Under the pieces are notes generated by a model. It did not search any database. It was not told where the DNA came from and saw only the letters and a list, made by a program, of their open reading frames with translations. Source: Betaproteobacteria bacterium UBA1934 (GTDB taxonomy: Bacteria; Pseudomonadota; Gammaproteobacteria; Burkholderiales; Rhodocyclaceae). Taken from it: DNA of 64,000 nucleotides. The DNA is taken from NCBI GenBank assembly GCA_002337055.1, contig DDFG01000005.1, forward strand, positions 447,037 through 511,036, in the 5' to 3' direction. This document shows, one piece after another, positions 43,131-52,083 of this stretch (the first letter of the stretch is position 1; each line of letters starts with the position of its first letter). A program made the position numbers and the translations under genes.

Positions 43131-43784
43131 ATGAACGTCGAACAAGCCCGCTTCAACATGATCGAACAACAAATCCGCCCGTGGGAAGTTCTCGACCCAC
43201 AGGTGCTGGATCTGCTTTTCGTGGTCAAACGCGAGAACTTCACGCCGCCGGCTTGTGCCGCGCTGGCATTCGCCGACATGGAAATCCCGATCGGACACGG
43301 CCAGGTGATGCTGGCGCCGAAAATCGAAGCCAAGCTGCTTCAGGAACTGGCCCCCAAGAAGACCGACAAGGCGCTCGAAATCGGCACCGGTTCCGGCTAC
43401 ATGACGGCCTTGCTGGCGGCACGCGCCAGCTTCGTGGTCAGCATCGAAATCGACCCCGAACTGGCCGAACTGGCCCGGCAGAATCTCGCCGCCTCCGGCT
43501 GCGCCAACGTGCGTGTCGAAACCGGCGACGGCGCGCGTGGCTGGGTCCAGAATGCGCCCTATGACCTGATCGTCCTGTCCGGCGCGGTCAGCCAGATTCC
43601 ATCCGAGATTCAGGCCCAGTTGGCCGTCGGCGGGCGCCTGGCCGCCATCGTCGGCGAAGCCCCGGCGATGACGGCACAACTGGTGACCTGCACGGCACCC
43701 GGCGCCTACGACACCGTGCAACTCTTCGAGACCGTCGTGCCGCCGCTGCAAGGCTTCGCCGCGGCTTCGCGTTTCCGCTTCTGA
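43131..43784 (+). CDS. Protein-L-isoaspartate O-methyltransferase family protein
   Basis: SAM-dependent methyltransferase of 217 residues in the PCMT family. The start is an ATG after CTGGAG. Motif I ALEIGTGSGYMTALLA (about 82-97), then SIEIDPELAELARQNL and the conserved YDLIVLSGAV. True Pcm has a Ser/Thr-rich active-site loop (VDRxxFVP) near the N terminus; here it reads VKRENFTPPAC, a variant seen in TolC-adjacent members of this family, so I do not assert isoaspartate repair. It is followed by a rhodanese and a tolC-like gene at close spacing, an arrangement common in betaproteobacteria. Confidence 0.85.
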   Translation: MNVEQARFNMIEQQIRPWEVLDPQVLDLLFVVKRENFTPPACAALAFADMEIPIGHGQVMLAPKIEAKLLQELAPKKTDKALEIGTGSGYMTALLAARASFVVSIEIDPELAELARQNLAASGCANVRVETGDGARGWVQNAPYDLIVLSGAVSQIPSEIQAQLAVGGRLAAIVGEAPAMTAQLVTCTAPGAYDTVQLFETVVPPLQGFAAASRFRF

Positions 43785-43788
43785 TCGC

Positions 43789-44112
43789 ATGCGCCACCTC
43801 ACCCCACGCGAACTCGACGCCTGGCTGCGCGACTCGGACGCGCCCGCGCCGCAATTGCTGGATGTGCGCGAAGCCTGGGAATTTGAACGTTGTCATCTCG
43901 AGCGTAGTCAACACATTCCGATGGCCGCGCTGCCTCTTCGCCTCGACGAACTGTCGCCCGAGCGCGACGTGGTGGTGATCTGTCATCATGGCGCGCGCAG
44001 TTTTCAGTCGGCGGTTTTTCTGGAAAATCGCGGCTTTGCCGCCGTACACAACCTGACCGGCGGCATCCATGCCTGGGCTGCCGACATCGACCCGGCCATG
44101 CCGCGTTATTGA
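43789..44112 (+). CDS. Rhodanese-like domain protein
   Basis: Single-domain rhodanese of 107 residues, cytosolic. The family start LLDVREAWEFERCHLE and the active loop with Cys at about 65 (VVVICHHGARSF) are present, so sulphurtransferase chemistry is plausible. It begins four bases after the PCMT-like stop and ends seven bases before the TolC-like start, so the three genes form one operon. The sulphur acceptor is unknown. Confidence 0.9.
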   Translation: MRHLTPRELDAWLRDSDAPAPQLLDVREAWEFERCHLERSQHIPMAALPLRLDELSPERDVVVICHHGARSFQSAVFLENRGFAAVHNLTGGIHAWAADIDPAMPRY

Positions 44113-44119
44113 GACGAAC

Positions 44120-45445
44120 ATGAAGAAAATCGCCTGGCTACTCGCCCTGTCCTTTGCTACCGGCTCCGCCACGGCAGCCGACCTGCTGCAAACCTTTCGG
44201 GCCGCGCAGGAAAACGACCCCACCTTCGCCGCCGCACTCGCCACCCGCGATGCCGGCGTCGAGAAAAGCGCGCAGGGCCTCGCTGGCCTGCTGCCCAATC
44301 TCAGTGTCAGCGGCAACACGCTGTGGAACGAAACCGAGGTCAAGACTGGCGCCGTCGCGGTCATTCCCAACCAGAAGTTCAACACGCACGCCTATAACGT
44401 CACCCTGACCCAGCCACTGTTCCGCTGGCAAAACTGGGCAGCCTACGGCCAGGGCAAACTTCAGGCGGCGCAGGCCGAGGCCAGCTTCGTGCAAGCCCGG
44501 CAGGATCTGATCCTGCGTACCGCCCAGGCCTACTTTGACCTGCTGACGGCTCAGGAAAACGTCAAGGCGGTACAGGCCAACAAGGCGGCTATCGCCCAAC
44601 AACTGGAACAAGCCAAGAAAAATTTCGAGGTAGGCACCTCCACCATTACCGACACGCACGAAGCGCAGGCCCGCTACGATCTGGCGCAAGCGCAGGAGAT
44701 CGCCGGCGAGAGCGAACTCGAGGTCAAGCGGCGGTCGCTCCAGGCCATTATCGGCAAGGAACCGGGGCTGCTCGCGCCAGCGCGAGCCGATGTCAGCTTG
44801 CAACCGCCCAAACCTGCCAGCATGCAACAATGGGTCGATTCCGCTGAAAAGGACGCCATCAGCGTGCAAATCCAGCAAGCCGCCGCGGAGATCGCCGACA
44901 AGGAAGTACAGCGTCAGCGGGCCGGCCATTTTCCGACCGTCGACATCGTCGCCAACCAGGGTAAACAGCGCTCGCTGGCGACCAGCGGTGTCCTCGCCGA
45001 CAACGAACTAAAGAATGTCGGCGTGCAGGTTGTCATCCCCCTCTTCCAGGGCGGCGCCGTCCTCTCCCGCGACCGCGAAGCCGTAGCCAACCGTCGCGCC
45101 GCCGAATCGGGGCTCGAAGCGGCCAAGCGCGCGGCGGCACTCGCCGCCCGTCAAAACTATCTGGGTGTCGTCAACGGGTTGGCTCAGGTCAAGGCACTGG
45201 AAGCTGGCCTGGCGTCGTCGAAACTGGCGCTGGAATCAAACAAGCTGGGCTATGAGGTCGGGGTTCGCATCAATATTGACGTGTTGAATGCCGAACAGCA
45301 GGTATACAGCACCCGACGCGACCTCGCAAAAGCGCGTTACGAGACCCTGATGGCGCAACTCAGATTGAAAGCGGCTATCGGTGCGCTGGGCGACGACGAC
45401 GTGACCACCATCAACGCTCTGCTGGATCCAGCGGCGGCGCAATAA
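44120..45445 (+). CDS. tolC: TolC family outer-membrane channel protein
   Basis: Outer-membrane efflux or type I secretion channel, 441 residues with a signal peptide (about 1-19, ATGSATAADLL). Two homologous OEP halves with long helices: DLLQTFRAAQENDPTFAAA at the start, SFVQARQDLILRTAQAYFDLL in the first half, and RQNYLGVVNGLAQVKALEA in the second half with GVRINIDVLNAEQQVY. No export ABC transporter or RND gene adjoins it, so it may serve several pumps, including the RND system at 5.8 kb. Its 3' end overlaps the convergent waaA gene by 35 bases. Confidence 0.9.
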   Translation: MKKIAWLLALSFATGSATAADLLQTFRAAQENDPTFAAALATRDAGVEKSAQGLAGLLPNLSVSGNTLWNETEVKTGAVAVIPNQKFNTHAYNVTLTQPLFRWQNWAAYGQGKLQAAQAEASFVQARQDLILRTAQAYFDLLTAQENVKAVQANKAAIAQQLEQAKKNFEVGTSTITDTHEAQARYDLAQAQEIAGESELEVKRRSLQAIIGKEPGLLAPARADVSLQPPKPASMQQWVDSAEKDAISVQIQQAAAEIADKEVQRQRAGHFPTVDIVANQGKQRSLATSGVLADNELKNVGVQVVIPLFQGGAVLSRDREAVANRRAAESGLEAAKRAAALAARQNYLGVVNGLAQVKALEAGLASSKLALESNKLGYEVGVRINIDVLNAEQQVYSTRRDLAKARYETLMAQLRLKAAIGALGDDDVTTINALLDPAAAQ

Positions 45446-46670
45446 AATCGAGCGTTCTCGCCGTCGCGCCGCGATGCGTGGCGGCGAAACCAAGCGCCGC
45501 TTCGCGCATGGCACTGCGTGCGCCGGCATCGGCCTGCAACTCCCGCACTTCTGCGGCGAGCGTCTCGGCTGACGTCACCCGGCGTGCCGCCCCCACCGCC
45601 AAGGCATCCTCCGTCGCCTGCGCAAAGTTGAAGGTGTGCGGCCCCACCAATACGGGGCAACCGCAGGCCGCCGCCTCGATCAGGTTCTGTCCGCCAAGCG
45701 GCAACAGGCTGCCGCCGATAAAAGCCACATCCGCCAACGTGTAGTACGCCACCATCTCGCCCATGCTGTCGCCGAGCCAGATGCGTGTTTTGGCACCGGG
45801 CATTCCCTCGCTGCGACGCAGTGGGCGTTGTCCGCGCCGCAGAATCGCTTGCGCCACCACATTGAAGCGCTGGGGATGACGCGGCACAATCACCAGTAGG
45901 GCATCGCCACCGACCGCCTGCCAGGCGTCGAGAATCATTTCTTCCTCGCCTTCGCGCGTGCTCGCGGCCAACCAGACCAGCCGATCGCCGATGACATCAC
46001 GCCACTGTGCACCGATCGCCTGCTTGTCGGCTGGCAGGCTGACATCGAATTTCAGATTGCCGCATACGGTCACCCGCGTCACGCCCGCCTCGCGAAGGCG
46101 ATCTGCGTCGGCCGCAGTTTGCGCCGCCGCGCCCGCCAGGGCCTGAAAGGCGGGCCGGGACAGCCCTCCGAAACGGCTGTAGCCGGCGGCCGAATGCGCC
46201 GAAAGCCGGGCATTTGCCAAATAGACCGCCAGACCACGCTGGTGGCAGGTTGCCAACAGATTGGGCCAGATCTCGGTTTCCATCAGAATACCCAGGCGGG
46301 GCCTGAAATGATCGATGAAACGCTCGACCGCACCGGGGTAATCGTAGGGCAGATAGGCTTGCAGCACTCGCCGCCCGAAGACCTGCTGACCAGCTTCCCG
46401 CCCTGTCGGAGTCATGCATGTCAGCAAAACACGATAGCCGGGAAAACGAGCGCATAGTGCGCGTACCAACGGCTCTGCCGCACGGGTTTCTCCCACCGAC
46501 ACCGCGTGCACCCAGATCAGAGGCCGCTTGCCGGCGCGCGGCGCATAAAAACCCAGACGCTCCCAGAAATGCATGCGGTAGCCAGGTTGAGCCCGGCCCC
46601 GCCAATACAAACGAACGATCACTAGCGGCAAGGCCAAATACAGCAAGCAGGAATAGAGCCGGCGCAGCAT
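45411..46670 (-). CDS. waaA: 3-deoxy-D-manno-octulosonic acid (Kdo) transferase WaaA
   Basis: Glycosyltransferase that adds Kdo to lipid A precursor at the inner membrane, 419 residues. An N-terminal TM anchor (about 5-22), then the WaaA pattern: WVHAVSVGETRAAEPLVRAL, METEIWPNLLATCHQRGL, ANARLSAHSAAGY, VCGNLKFDV, and the C-terminal donor-binding block FIGGSLLPLGGQNLIEAAACGCPVLVGPH. The ATG shares its last base with the waaC stop region, so waaC-waaA is an operon. Its final 11 or so codons run antisense to the tolC-like gene. Confidence 0.95.
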   Translation of the reverse strand: MLRRLYSCLLYLALPLVIVRLYWRGRAQPGYRMHFWERLGFYAPRAGKRPLIWVHAVSVGETRAAEPLVRALCARFPGYRVLLTCMTPTGREAGQQVFGRRVLQAYLPYDYPGAVERFIDHFRPRLGILMETEIWPNLLATCHQRGLAVYLANARLSAHSAAGYSRFGGLSRPAFQALAGAAAQTAADADRLREAGVTRVTVCGNLKFDVSLPADKQAIGAQWRDVIGDRLVWLAASTREGEEEMILDAWQAVGGDALLVIVPRHPQRFNVVAQAILRRGQRPLRRSEGMPGAKTRIWLGDSMGEMVAYYTLADVAFIGGSLLPLGGQNLIEAAACGCPVLVGPHTFNFAQATEDALAVGAARRVTSAETLAAEVRELQADAGARSAMREAALGFAATHRGATARTLDFIAPPLDPAER

Positions 46671-47626
46671 CAGGCTCTCCGGCAGGCGTCAAAAGCTGCC
46701 AGCACGGCGGCAACGCTTGGCGAGGCATTCCGCCCGCCAAGGTTTCGGTAGGCACCGCCGCTCAGCACGCCGGTCAGACCGGGCTCGGTGGCTGTGTAGA
46801 GCGCCACCACGGGTGTGGCCAGCGCGGCTGCAAGATGAGTAAGACCGGTGTCAACACCGATGGCGCCCACGCCACCGGCGATCACTTCGGCCAGCCGGTC
46901 GATGCCCAGCGGCGGCGCGACCACCGCGCCCGTGATGGCACTCGCCAAGCGTTCCGCCCGTTCACGTTCGCGCGCGCTGCCCGCCGGCAGGACCATGGCC
47001 AGGCCGCGCTCGCCAAGCTCCGCGCCAAGCGCCCGCCAGTCGATTTCCGGCCACAACTTGTCGTCACGGCTCGTGGCAGTCAACAGGGTCACGTAGGGCT
47101 GTGCGGGCAGCCAGTCGGCGACGGCGGGCTTCACCGCGATGCCGTAATCGAGCGGACGATCCATCGGCATTGCCAGCGCTGCAGCGGCTAGCCAGCGGTT
47201 GCGATCGACGGCGTGGACATTTTTCGGGATCAGAAAAGTGTGATCGTAATATCGTGCGGCTGCCGGTTCGCGCACCGCCTCGGCAGCGTAACCGCTGATC
47301 GGCCCAACCGCCTGACTGGCAATCCACGCGCTTTTCAACAGCCCTTGCAGATCGAGCACGCAATCGTAGGGGCTTTCGCGCAGTGTCCGCCGGGCGGCCA
47401 GCAATTCGCGCCAGGTGGCCGGCGCTGCAAGACGCTTGCGCCAGCGTCGCACAGCAACCGTAATGACGCGCGCGACCCCCGGATGCAGGCGCGGAATGGC
47501 GGCAAAGCTCTCTTCGACACACCAGTCTATGCGGACATCGGGAAAGGATTGCCGCAGATCGGTCACGACCGGCAGCGCGTGGATGACATCGCCGAGCGAG
47601 GAAGTCTTGACGATCAGGATGCGCAT
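46670..47626 (-). CDS. waaC: Lipopolysaccharide heptosyltransferase I WaaC
   Basis: Adds the first L-glycero-D-manno-heptose to Kdo in LPS inner core, 318 residues, GT9 family. Start at MRILIVKTSSLGDVIHALPV, the WaaC N-terminal signature; the codons before it (TTG at 47635) are not needed. Further blocks: IDWCVEESFAAIPRLHP, VLDLQGLLKSAWIA, VTLLTATSRDDKLWP and the C-terminal GVGAIGVDTGLTHLAAAL. It overlaps waaA by one base. Divergent from the epimerase gene across 94 bases. Confidence 0.93.
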   Translation of the reverse strand: MRILIVKTSSLGDVIHALPVVTDLRQSFPDVRIDWCVEESFAAIPRLHPGVARVITVAVRRWRKRLAAPATWRELLAARRTLRESPYDCVLDLQGLLKSAWIASQAVGPISGYAAEAVREPAAARYYDHTFLIPKNVHAVDRNRWLAAAALAMPMDRPLDYGIAVKPAVADWLPAQPYVTLLTATSRDDKLWPEIDWRALGAELGERGLAMVLPAGSARERERAERLASAITGAVVAPPLGIDRLAEVIAGGVGAIGVDTGLTHLAAALATPVVALYTATEPGLTGVLSGGAYRNLGGRNASPSVAAVLAAFDACRRA

Positions 47627-47720
47627 CGGCGGCAATCGTTTGGCAATGAAAAGTCGCCATTATAAGGGGGCGCGTCACTCGACACGGCGCGTTAAAATCA
47701 CCCTTTTCAGGGAGCCTTGC

Positions 47721-48728
<1,008 letters not shown>

Positions 48729-48746
48729 CTCCCGGCACCCACGGAC

Positions 48747-49574
48747 ATGGCCACCTACGCAATCGGCGACATCCAGGGCTGTTTCGATTCCTTCCGGCGC
48801 CTGCTGGACGCCTGCCGCTTCGACCCCGCGACGGATCGTCTGTGGCTGGTCGGCGACCTGGTCAATCGCGGCCCGGCGTCGCTCGAAACGTTACGCTATG
48901 TCCGCGCACTCGGCGACGCGGCGATCACCGTGCTCGGCAACCATGATCTCTACCTTGTCATGGTCGCCTATGGCGCCGCGAGAAAGCGCGGCCACGACGA
49001 CACGATTCAGCCGATACTTGACGCCCCCGACCGCGAAGAACTGATCAACTGGCTGCGACGGCAACCGCTCTGTCATCTCGAGAACGGACACTGTCTGATT
49101 CACGCCGGACTACTGCCGCAATGGACGGCCTCCCGTGCGCGCGCCCTGGCGCGCGAGGTTGAGGCCGCGCTGCAGGCGGAGGATCACGCCGAATTCATCC
49201 GCCACATGTGGGGTAGCGAACCCGCCGCCTGGTCGGACGATCTGACCGGCTGGGGACGACTGCGCGTCGTCGTCAACGCCCTGACCCGGCTGCGTTTCTG
49301 CACGCCGGACGGCATCATGGATTTCACTGCCAAGGGCGAGGTCGCCAATGCGCCGCCCGGTTATCTGCCCTGGTTCGAGGTACCCGACCGGCACAGCGCG
49401 GATACCGTGCTGGTGACAGGCCACTGGTCGGCACTGGGGTTCAGGCTGTTGCCCAATCTCCTGGCGCTGGATTCGGGTTGCCTGTGGGGCAACCATCTGA
49501 CGGCTGTCCGTCTGGAAGATCGTCGGGTGTTTCAGGTGGCATGCTCCGCCCAGGAAGCTGTGCCGCTGAAATGA
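48747..49574 (+). CDS. apaH: Symmetrical bis(5'-nucleosyl)-tetraphosphatase ApaH
   Basis: Hydrolyses diadenosine tetraphosphate to two ADP and can remove Np4 caps from RNA; 275 residues, normal length. Metallophosphatase motifs: AIGDIQGCFDSF, LVGDLVNRGPASLE, TVLGNHDLYL, CLIHAGLLPQW and the C-terminal ALGFRLLPNLLALDSGCLWG. Follows the epimerase gene by 18 bases and may be co-transcribed. Its last 134 bases overlap the convergent acyltransferase gene, an unusually long antisense overlap. Confidence 0.95.
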   Translation: MATYAIGDIQGCFDSFRRLLDACRFDPATDRLWLVGDLVNRGPASLETLRYVRALGDAAITVLGNHDLYLVMVAYGAARKRGHDDTIQPILDAPDREELINWLRRQPLCHLENGHCLIHAGLLPQWTASRARALAREVEAALQAEDHAEFIRHMWGSEPAAWSDDLTGWGRLRVVVNALTRLRFCTPDGIMDFTAKGEVANAPPGYLPWFEVPDRHSADTVLVTGHWSALGFRLLPNLLALDSGCLWGNHLTAVRLEDRRVFQVACSAQEAVPLK

Positions 49575-50292
49575 TGGCTTGGCGGGCGGCAGTCGCCACG
49601 TCGCGCCGTCCCTCGCCATTCATCCCCAGGGCAGGCAGGGTTTGCAGGCGAACTTGCAGGCGTTTGCGCGAGAGAATGTTCCACAGGCAATCTCCGAACG
49701 ATATCTCGCCGTCGTAACGCGGCGCCAGGCTGCGTTCGCCATCGGCCTCCCAGTAGGAGATCGCCACCGGAATCACCGGGCGCCCGGCCGCCAGCGCCGG
49801 TTGCAGCAACGCGGCATGAAAGGGCAGCACGCTGCGGCCATCGGTGGTGGTGCCCTCCGGAAAGACGCCCACATACTTTCCGGTATCCAGCTTGGCGGCA
49901 ATCGCCTCATTGATGACACGGGCGTGCCCCCGGCTGCCGCGATTCAGGAAAATGGTGTCGTTCATCGCGGCCAGCCAGCCGATGGCCGGCCATCGACGAA
50001 CCTCGGCCTTGGAGACGAAAGCGGTCGGCAGGCTGGCATTGATGGCAAAAATGTCGAGCCACGAGATGTGGTTGGCAACCAGCAGACTGCCCGGAATGGC
50101 GTGTTCCAGCCGGGCATCGAGACGGACGCCCAGTATGCCGAGCATGACCCGCGACCAGCGCCGTTTCAGACGCAGACGAAAAGCCTCGGTGGCAAACGGA
50201 AAGACGAAAACGACCGTGGAGACGCCACTGACGATGATCAGCGCGATACGGACCAGTCTGAACCAGCGAACCAGGTTCGGTGTCGGCTTCAG
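49441..50292 (-). CDS. 1-acyl-sn-glycerol-3-phosphate / lyso-ornithine-lipid acyltransferase, probable CTG start
   Basis: PlsC-type acyltransferase with the HX4D motif NHISWLD and the FPEGTTTDG block. It lies immediately after olsB, so it is a good candidate for OlsA, which adds the second acyl chain to ornithine lipids; phosphatidate synthesis is the alternative. Homology and a TM segment (VRIALIIVSGVSTVVFVFPF) extend upstream of the first ATG (50145). No ATG, GTG or TTG lies further up in frame; a CTG at 50292 overlaps the olsB stop as CTGA with GGGAG six bases upstream, giving 283 residues. About 44 codons at the 3' end are antisense to apaH and form a low-complexity tail. Confidence 0.8.
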   Translation of the reverse strand: MKPTPNLVRWFRLVRIALIIVSGVSTVVFVFPFATEAFRLRLKRRWSRVMLGILGVRLDARLEHAIPGSLLVANHISWLDIFAINASLPTAFVSKAEVRRWPAIGWLAAMNDTIFLNRGSRGHARVINEAIAAKLDTGKYVGVFPEGTTTDGRSVLPFHAALLQPALAAGRPVIPVAISYWEADGERSLAPRYDGEISFGDCLWNILSRKRLQVRLQTLPALGMNGEGRRDVATAARQAIISAAQLPGRSMPPETPDDLPDGQPSDGCPTGNPNPAPGDWATA

Positions 50293-51050
50293 TCTTGTCT
50301 CCCGATGAAATGGCGCGCGTAACGATCCTCGACGCGGTTCATCGGCATCAGGATCGGCAGATCGGCGGTGTTGAAATCAGGATCCCAGGCCGGCTCGCCA
50401 CAAATCCACGCGCCAGCGCGCAGGTAGCCCTTGATCAGCGGCGGCGTCTCGGCAACTTCATCCTGACGCAGGGCATCAAGCGGCAGCGGGCAACGCGGAA
50501 AGACGCGGTATTCGATCGGCCCGAGATGGTCGACAAGGCGCCGATACAGGCTGGCCGCTGCGTGGCCGCCGTCCGCCATGCTGATTGAGGCACAGCCCAT
50601 CAGGAAATCGTAGCCATTGTCTTTCATGTATTTCGCCAGGCCCGCCCAGAGCAAGGTGATGGTCGCGCCGCTGCGATAGTCGGGATGCACGCACGAGCGC
50701 CCGATTTCGACCAGACGCGGGCGCAGGTGGTGCAGCCGGGTGAGGTCGAATTCGTTTTCCGAATAGTACCCGATGCGACGGGCGTTGACCGGCGACAGAA
50801 TGCGGTAGGTACCAACGATTTCGCCACTGCAATCGTCACGCACGACGAGATGTTCGCACCAGGGATCGTAGAGATCCTGATCGACTTCGGGAATACGGGT
50901 CGGCAGCTTGGCCCCCATTTCGCCGGCAAAGATGCGGTAGCGCAGGCGCTGGGCATCAAGAATGTCGCTGGCGCTGGTCGCCATCGCCACGGTGAGCTTG
51001 GGGCGCGCCTTGCGCGACGGAGTTTGCAGCTTGAGATCGGATTGTTCCAT
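50289..51050 (-). CDS. olsB: L-ornithine N-alpha-acyltransferase OlsB
   Basis: GNAT-fold acyltransferase of 253 residues that in the family adds a 3-hydroxyacyl chain from ACP to ornithine to make lyso-ornithine lipid. Seen: AQRLRYRIFAGEMGAKL, PWCEHLVVRDDCSGEIVGTYRIL, LVEIGRSCVHPDYRSGATI and LMGCASISMADGG, the pattern of the OlsB (Acetyltransf_5) group. The ATG at 51050 with GGGAAAA upstream is preferred to a longer non-homologous extension. It precedes a PlsC-type gene, the usual olsB-olsA pairing. Ornithine lipids replace phospholipids under phosphate limitation; no Pho box was identified. Confidence 0.82.
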   Translation of the reverse strand: MEQSDLKLQTPSRKARPKLTVAMATSASDILDAQRLRYRIFAGEMGAKLPTRIPEVDQDLYDPWCEHLVVRDDCSGEIVGTYRILSPVNARRIGYYSENEFDLTRLHHLRPRLVEIGRSCVHPDYRSGATITLLWAGLAKYMKDNGYDFLMGCASISMADGGHAAASLYRRLVDHLGPIEYRVFPRCPLPLDALRQDEVAETPPLIKGYLRAGAWICGEPAWDPDFNTADLPILMPMNRVEDRYARHFIGRQD

Positions 51051-51138
51051 GATTTTTTCCCGTGTTGGTTCGGGAAAGAAATCTAATCGCCGGAGGTGAC
51101 AGCCGTGTTTCAGCTTGTTTGCGCGCCGATTGCAGGCC

Positions 51139-52074
51139 TCAGGCGAAGGAATAGCCGAAGGCACGGCGGAAGCGTTCGCCGATTTCCTCGCGGGTGAGCT
51201 GATGGTTTTGCCCGCCGCGATGCGCGATCTTGATGCTCCCCATCAGCGCGGCGAGGCGGCCCGTGGTCGGCCAGTCCCATCCGTTCGAGAGTCCGTGCAG
51301 CAAGCCGGCCCGGTAGGCGTCGCCGCAACCGGTCGGGTCAACCACCTGCTCGGCTTCGACGCACGGAATATCGATGCATTTACCCCCGGTGTAGATGCTT
51401 GACCCGTCTCCACCGCGCGTCACGATCAAGGCGTCCACCTCCGTCGCCAGTTCGGCGATATCGCGCCCACAGCGCTCGGAAAGCAGCTTGGCTTCGTAAT
51501 CGTTGAAACAGGCCCAGGTGGCCAGTCGCATGAATTGCAGCAGTTTCTCGCCGTCGAAAAGCGGCAGGCCCTGACCGGGGTCGAAAATGAACGGCAGGCC
51601 AAGCGCCGCGAAATCGCGCGCATGCTGCATCATGCCTTCGCGGCCATCCGGCGCGACGATGCCCAGCCGCGCATCGGTCGCGGCTTCGACCTTGTTCAGG
51701 TGCGAAAAACTCATCGCGCCCGGATGAAAGGCGGTGATCTGGTTGTCGTCGAGATCGGTCGTGATGAAGGCCTGCGCCGTGAAGGTGCCCGGCACCTGAC
51801 GGACGTGCGCTCGCGACAGGCCGATGCGATCGAGACGGTCGAAATAGGGCTGGGCGTCGTCGCCAACCGTCGCCATGATCCGGGCATCGCCGCCGAGCAG
51901 ATGAAGGTTGTAGGCGATGTTGCCGGCGCAGCCGCCATACTCCCGGCGCATTTCGGGCACCATGAATGCCACATTCAGGATGTGAATCTGTTCCGGCAGG
52001 ATGTGATTCCGGAAACGGTCCGGGAACACCATGATATTGTCGTAAGCAAGGGAACCGCAGATCAAGGCAGACAT
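51139..52074 (-). CDS. PfkB-family carbohydrate/adenosine kinase
   Basis: Sugar or nucleoside kinase of the PfkB family, 311 residues. N-terminal CGSLAYDNIMVFPDRF and EYGGCAGNIAYNLHLLGGDA, then the C-terminal signature DPTGCGDAYRAGLLHG, where the catalytic Asp is the second one. In most members the loop reads GAGD; here it is GCGD. The start MSALICGSLAYDNI at 52074 leaves nine bases to the DUF3426 gene. The substrate cannot be assigned; ribokinase-, adenosine kinase- and fructokinase-like roles are possible. It sits near the end of the aroQ-accBC-prmA operon. Confidence 0.85.
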   Translation of the reverse strand: MSALICGSLAYDNIMVFPDRFRNHILPEQIHILNVAFMVPEMRREYGGCAGNIAYNLHLLGGDARIMATVGDDAQPYFDRLDRIGLSRAHVRQVPGTFTAQAFITTDLDDNQITAFHPGAMSFSHLNKVEAATDARLGIVAPDGREGMMQHARDFAALGLPFIFDPGQGLPLFDGEKLLQFMRLATWACFNDYEAKLLSERCGRDIAELATEVDALIVTRGGDGSSIYTGGKCIDIPCVEAEQVVDPTGCGDAYRAGLLHGLSNGWDWPTTGRLAALMGSIKIAHRGGQNHQLTREEIGERFRRAFGYSFA

Positions 52075-52083
52075 GACGGGCAA

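Noticed and set aside
51050..51076. CCCG/CGGG hairpin flanked by A/T runs before olsB
   Set aside because: Four-base stem and the T-run is on the wrong side for termination of the upstream gene.
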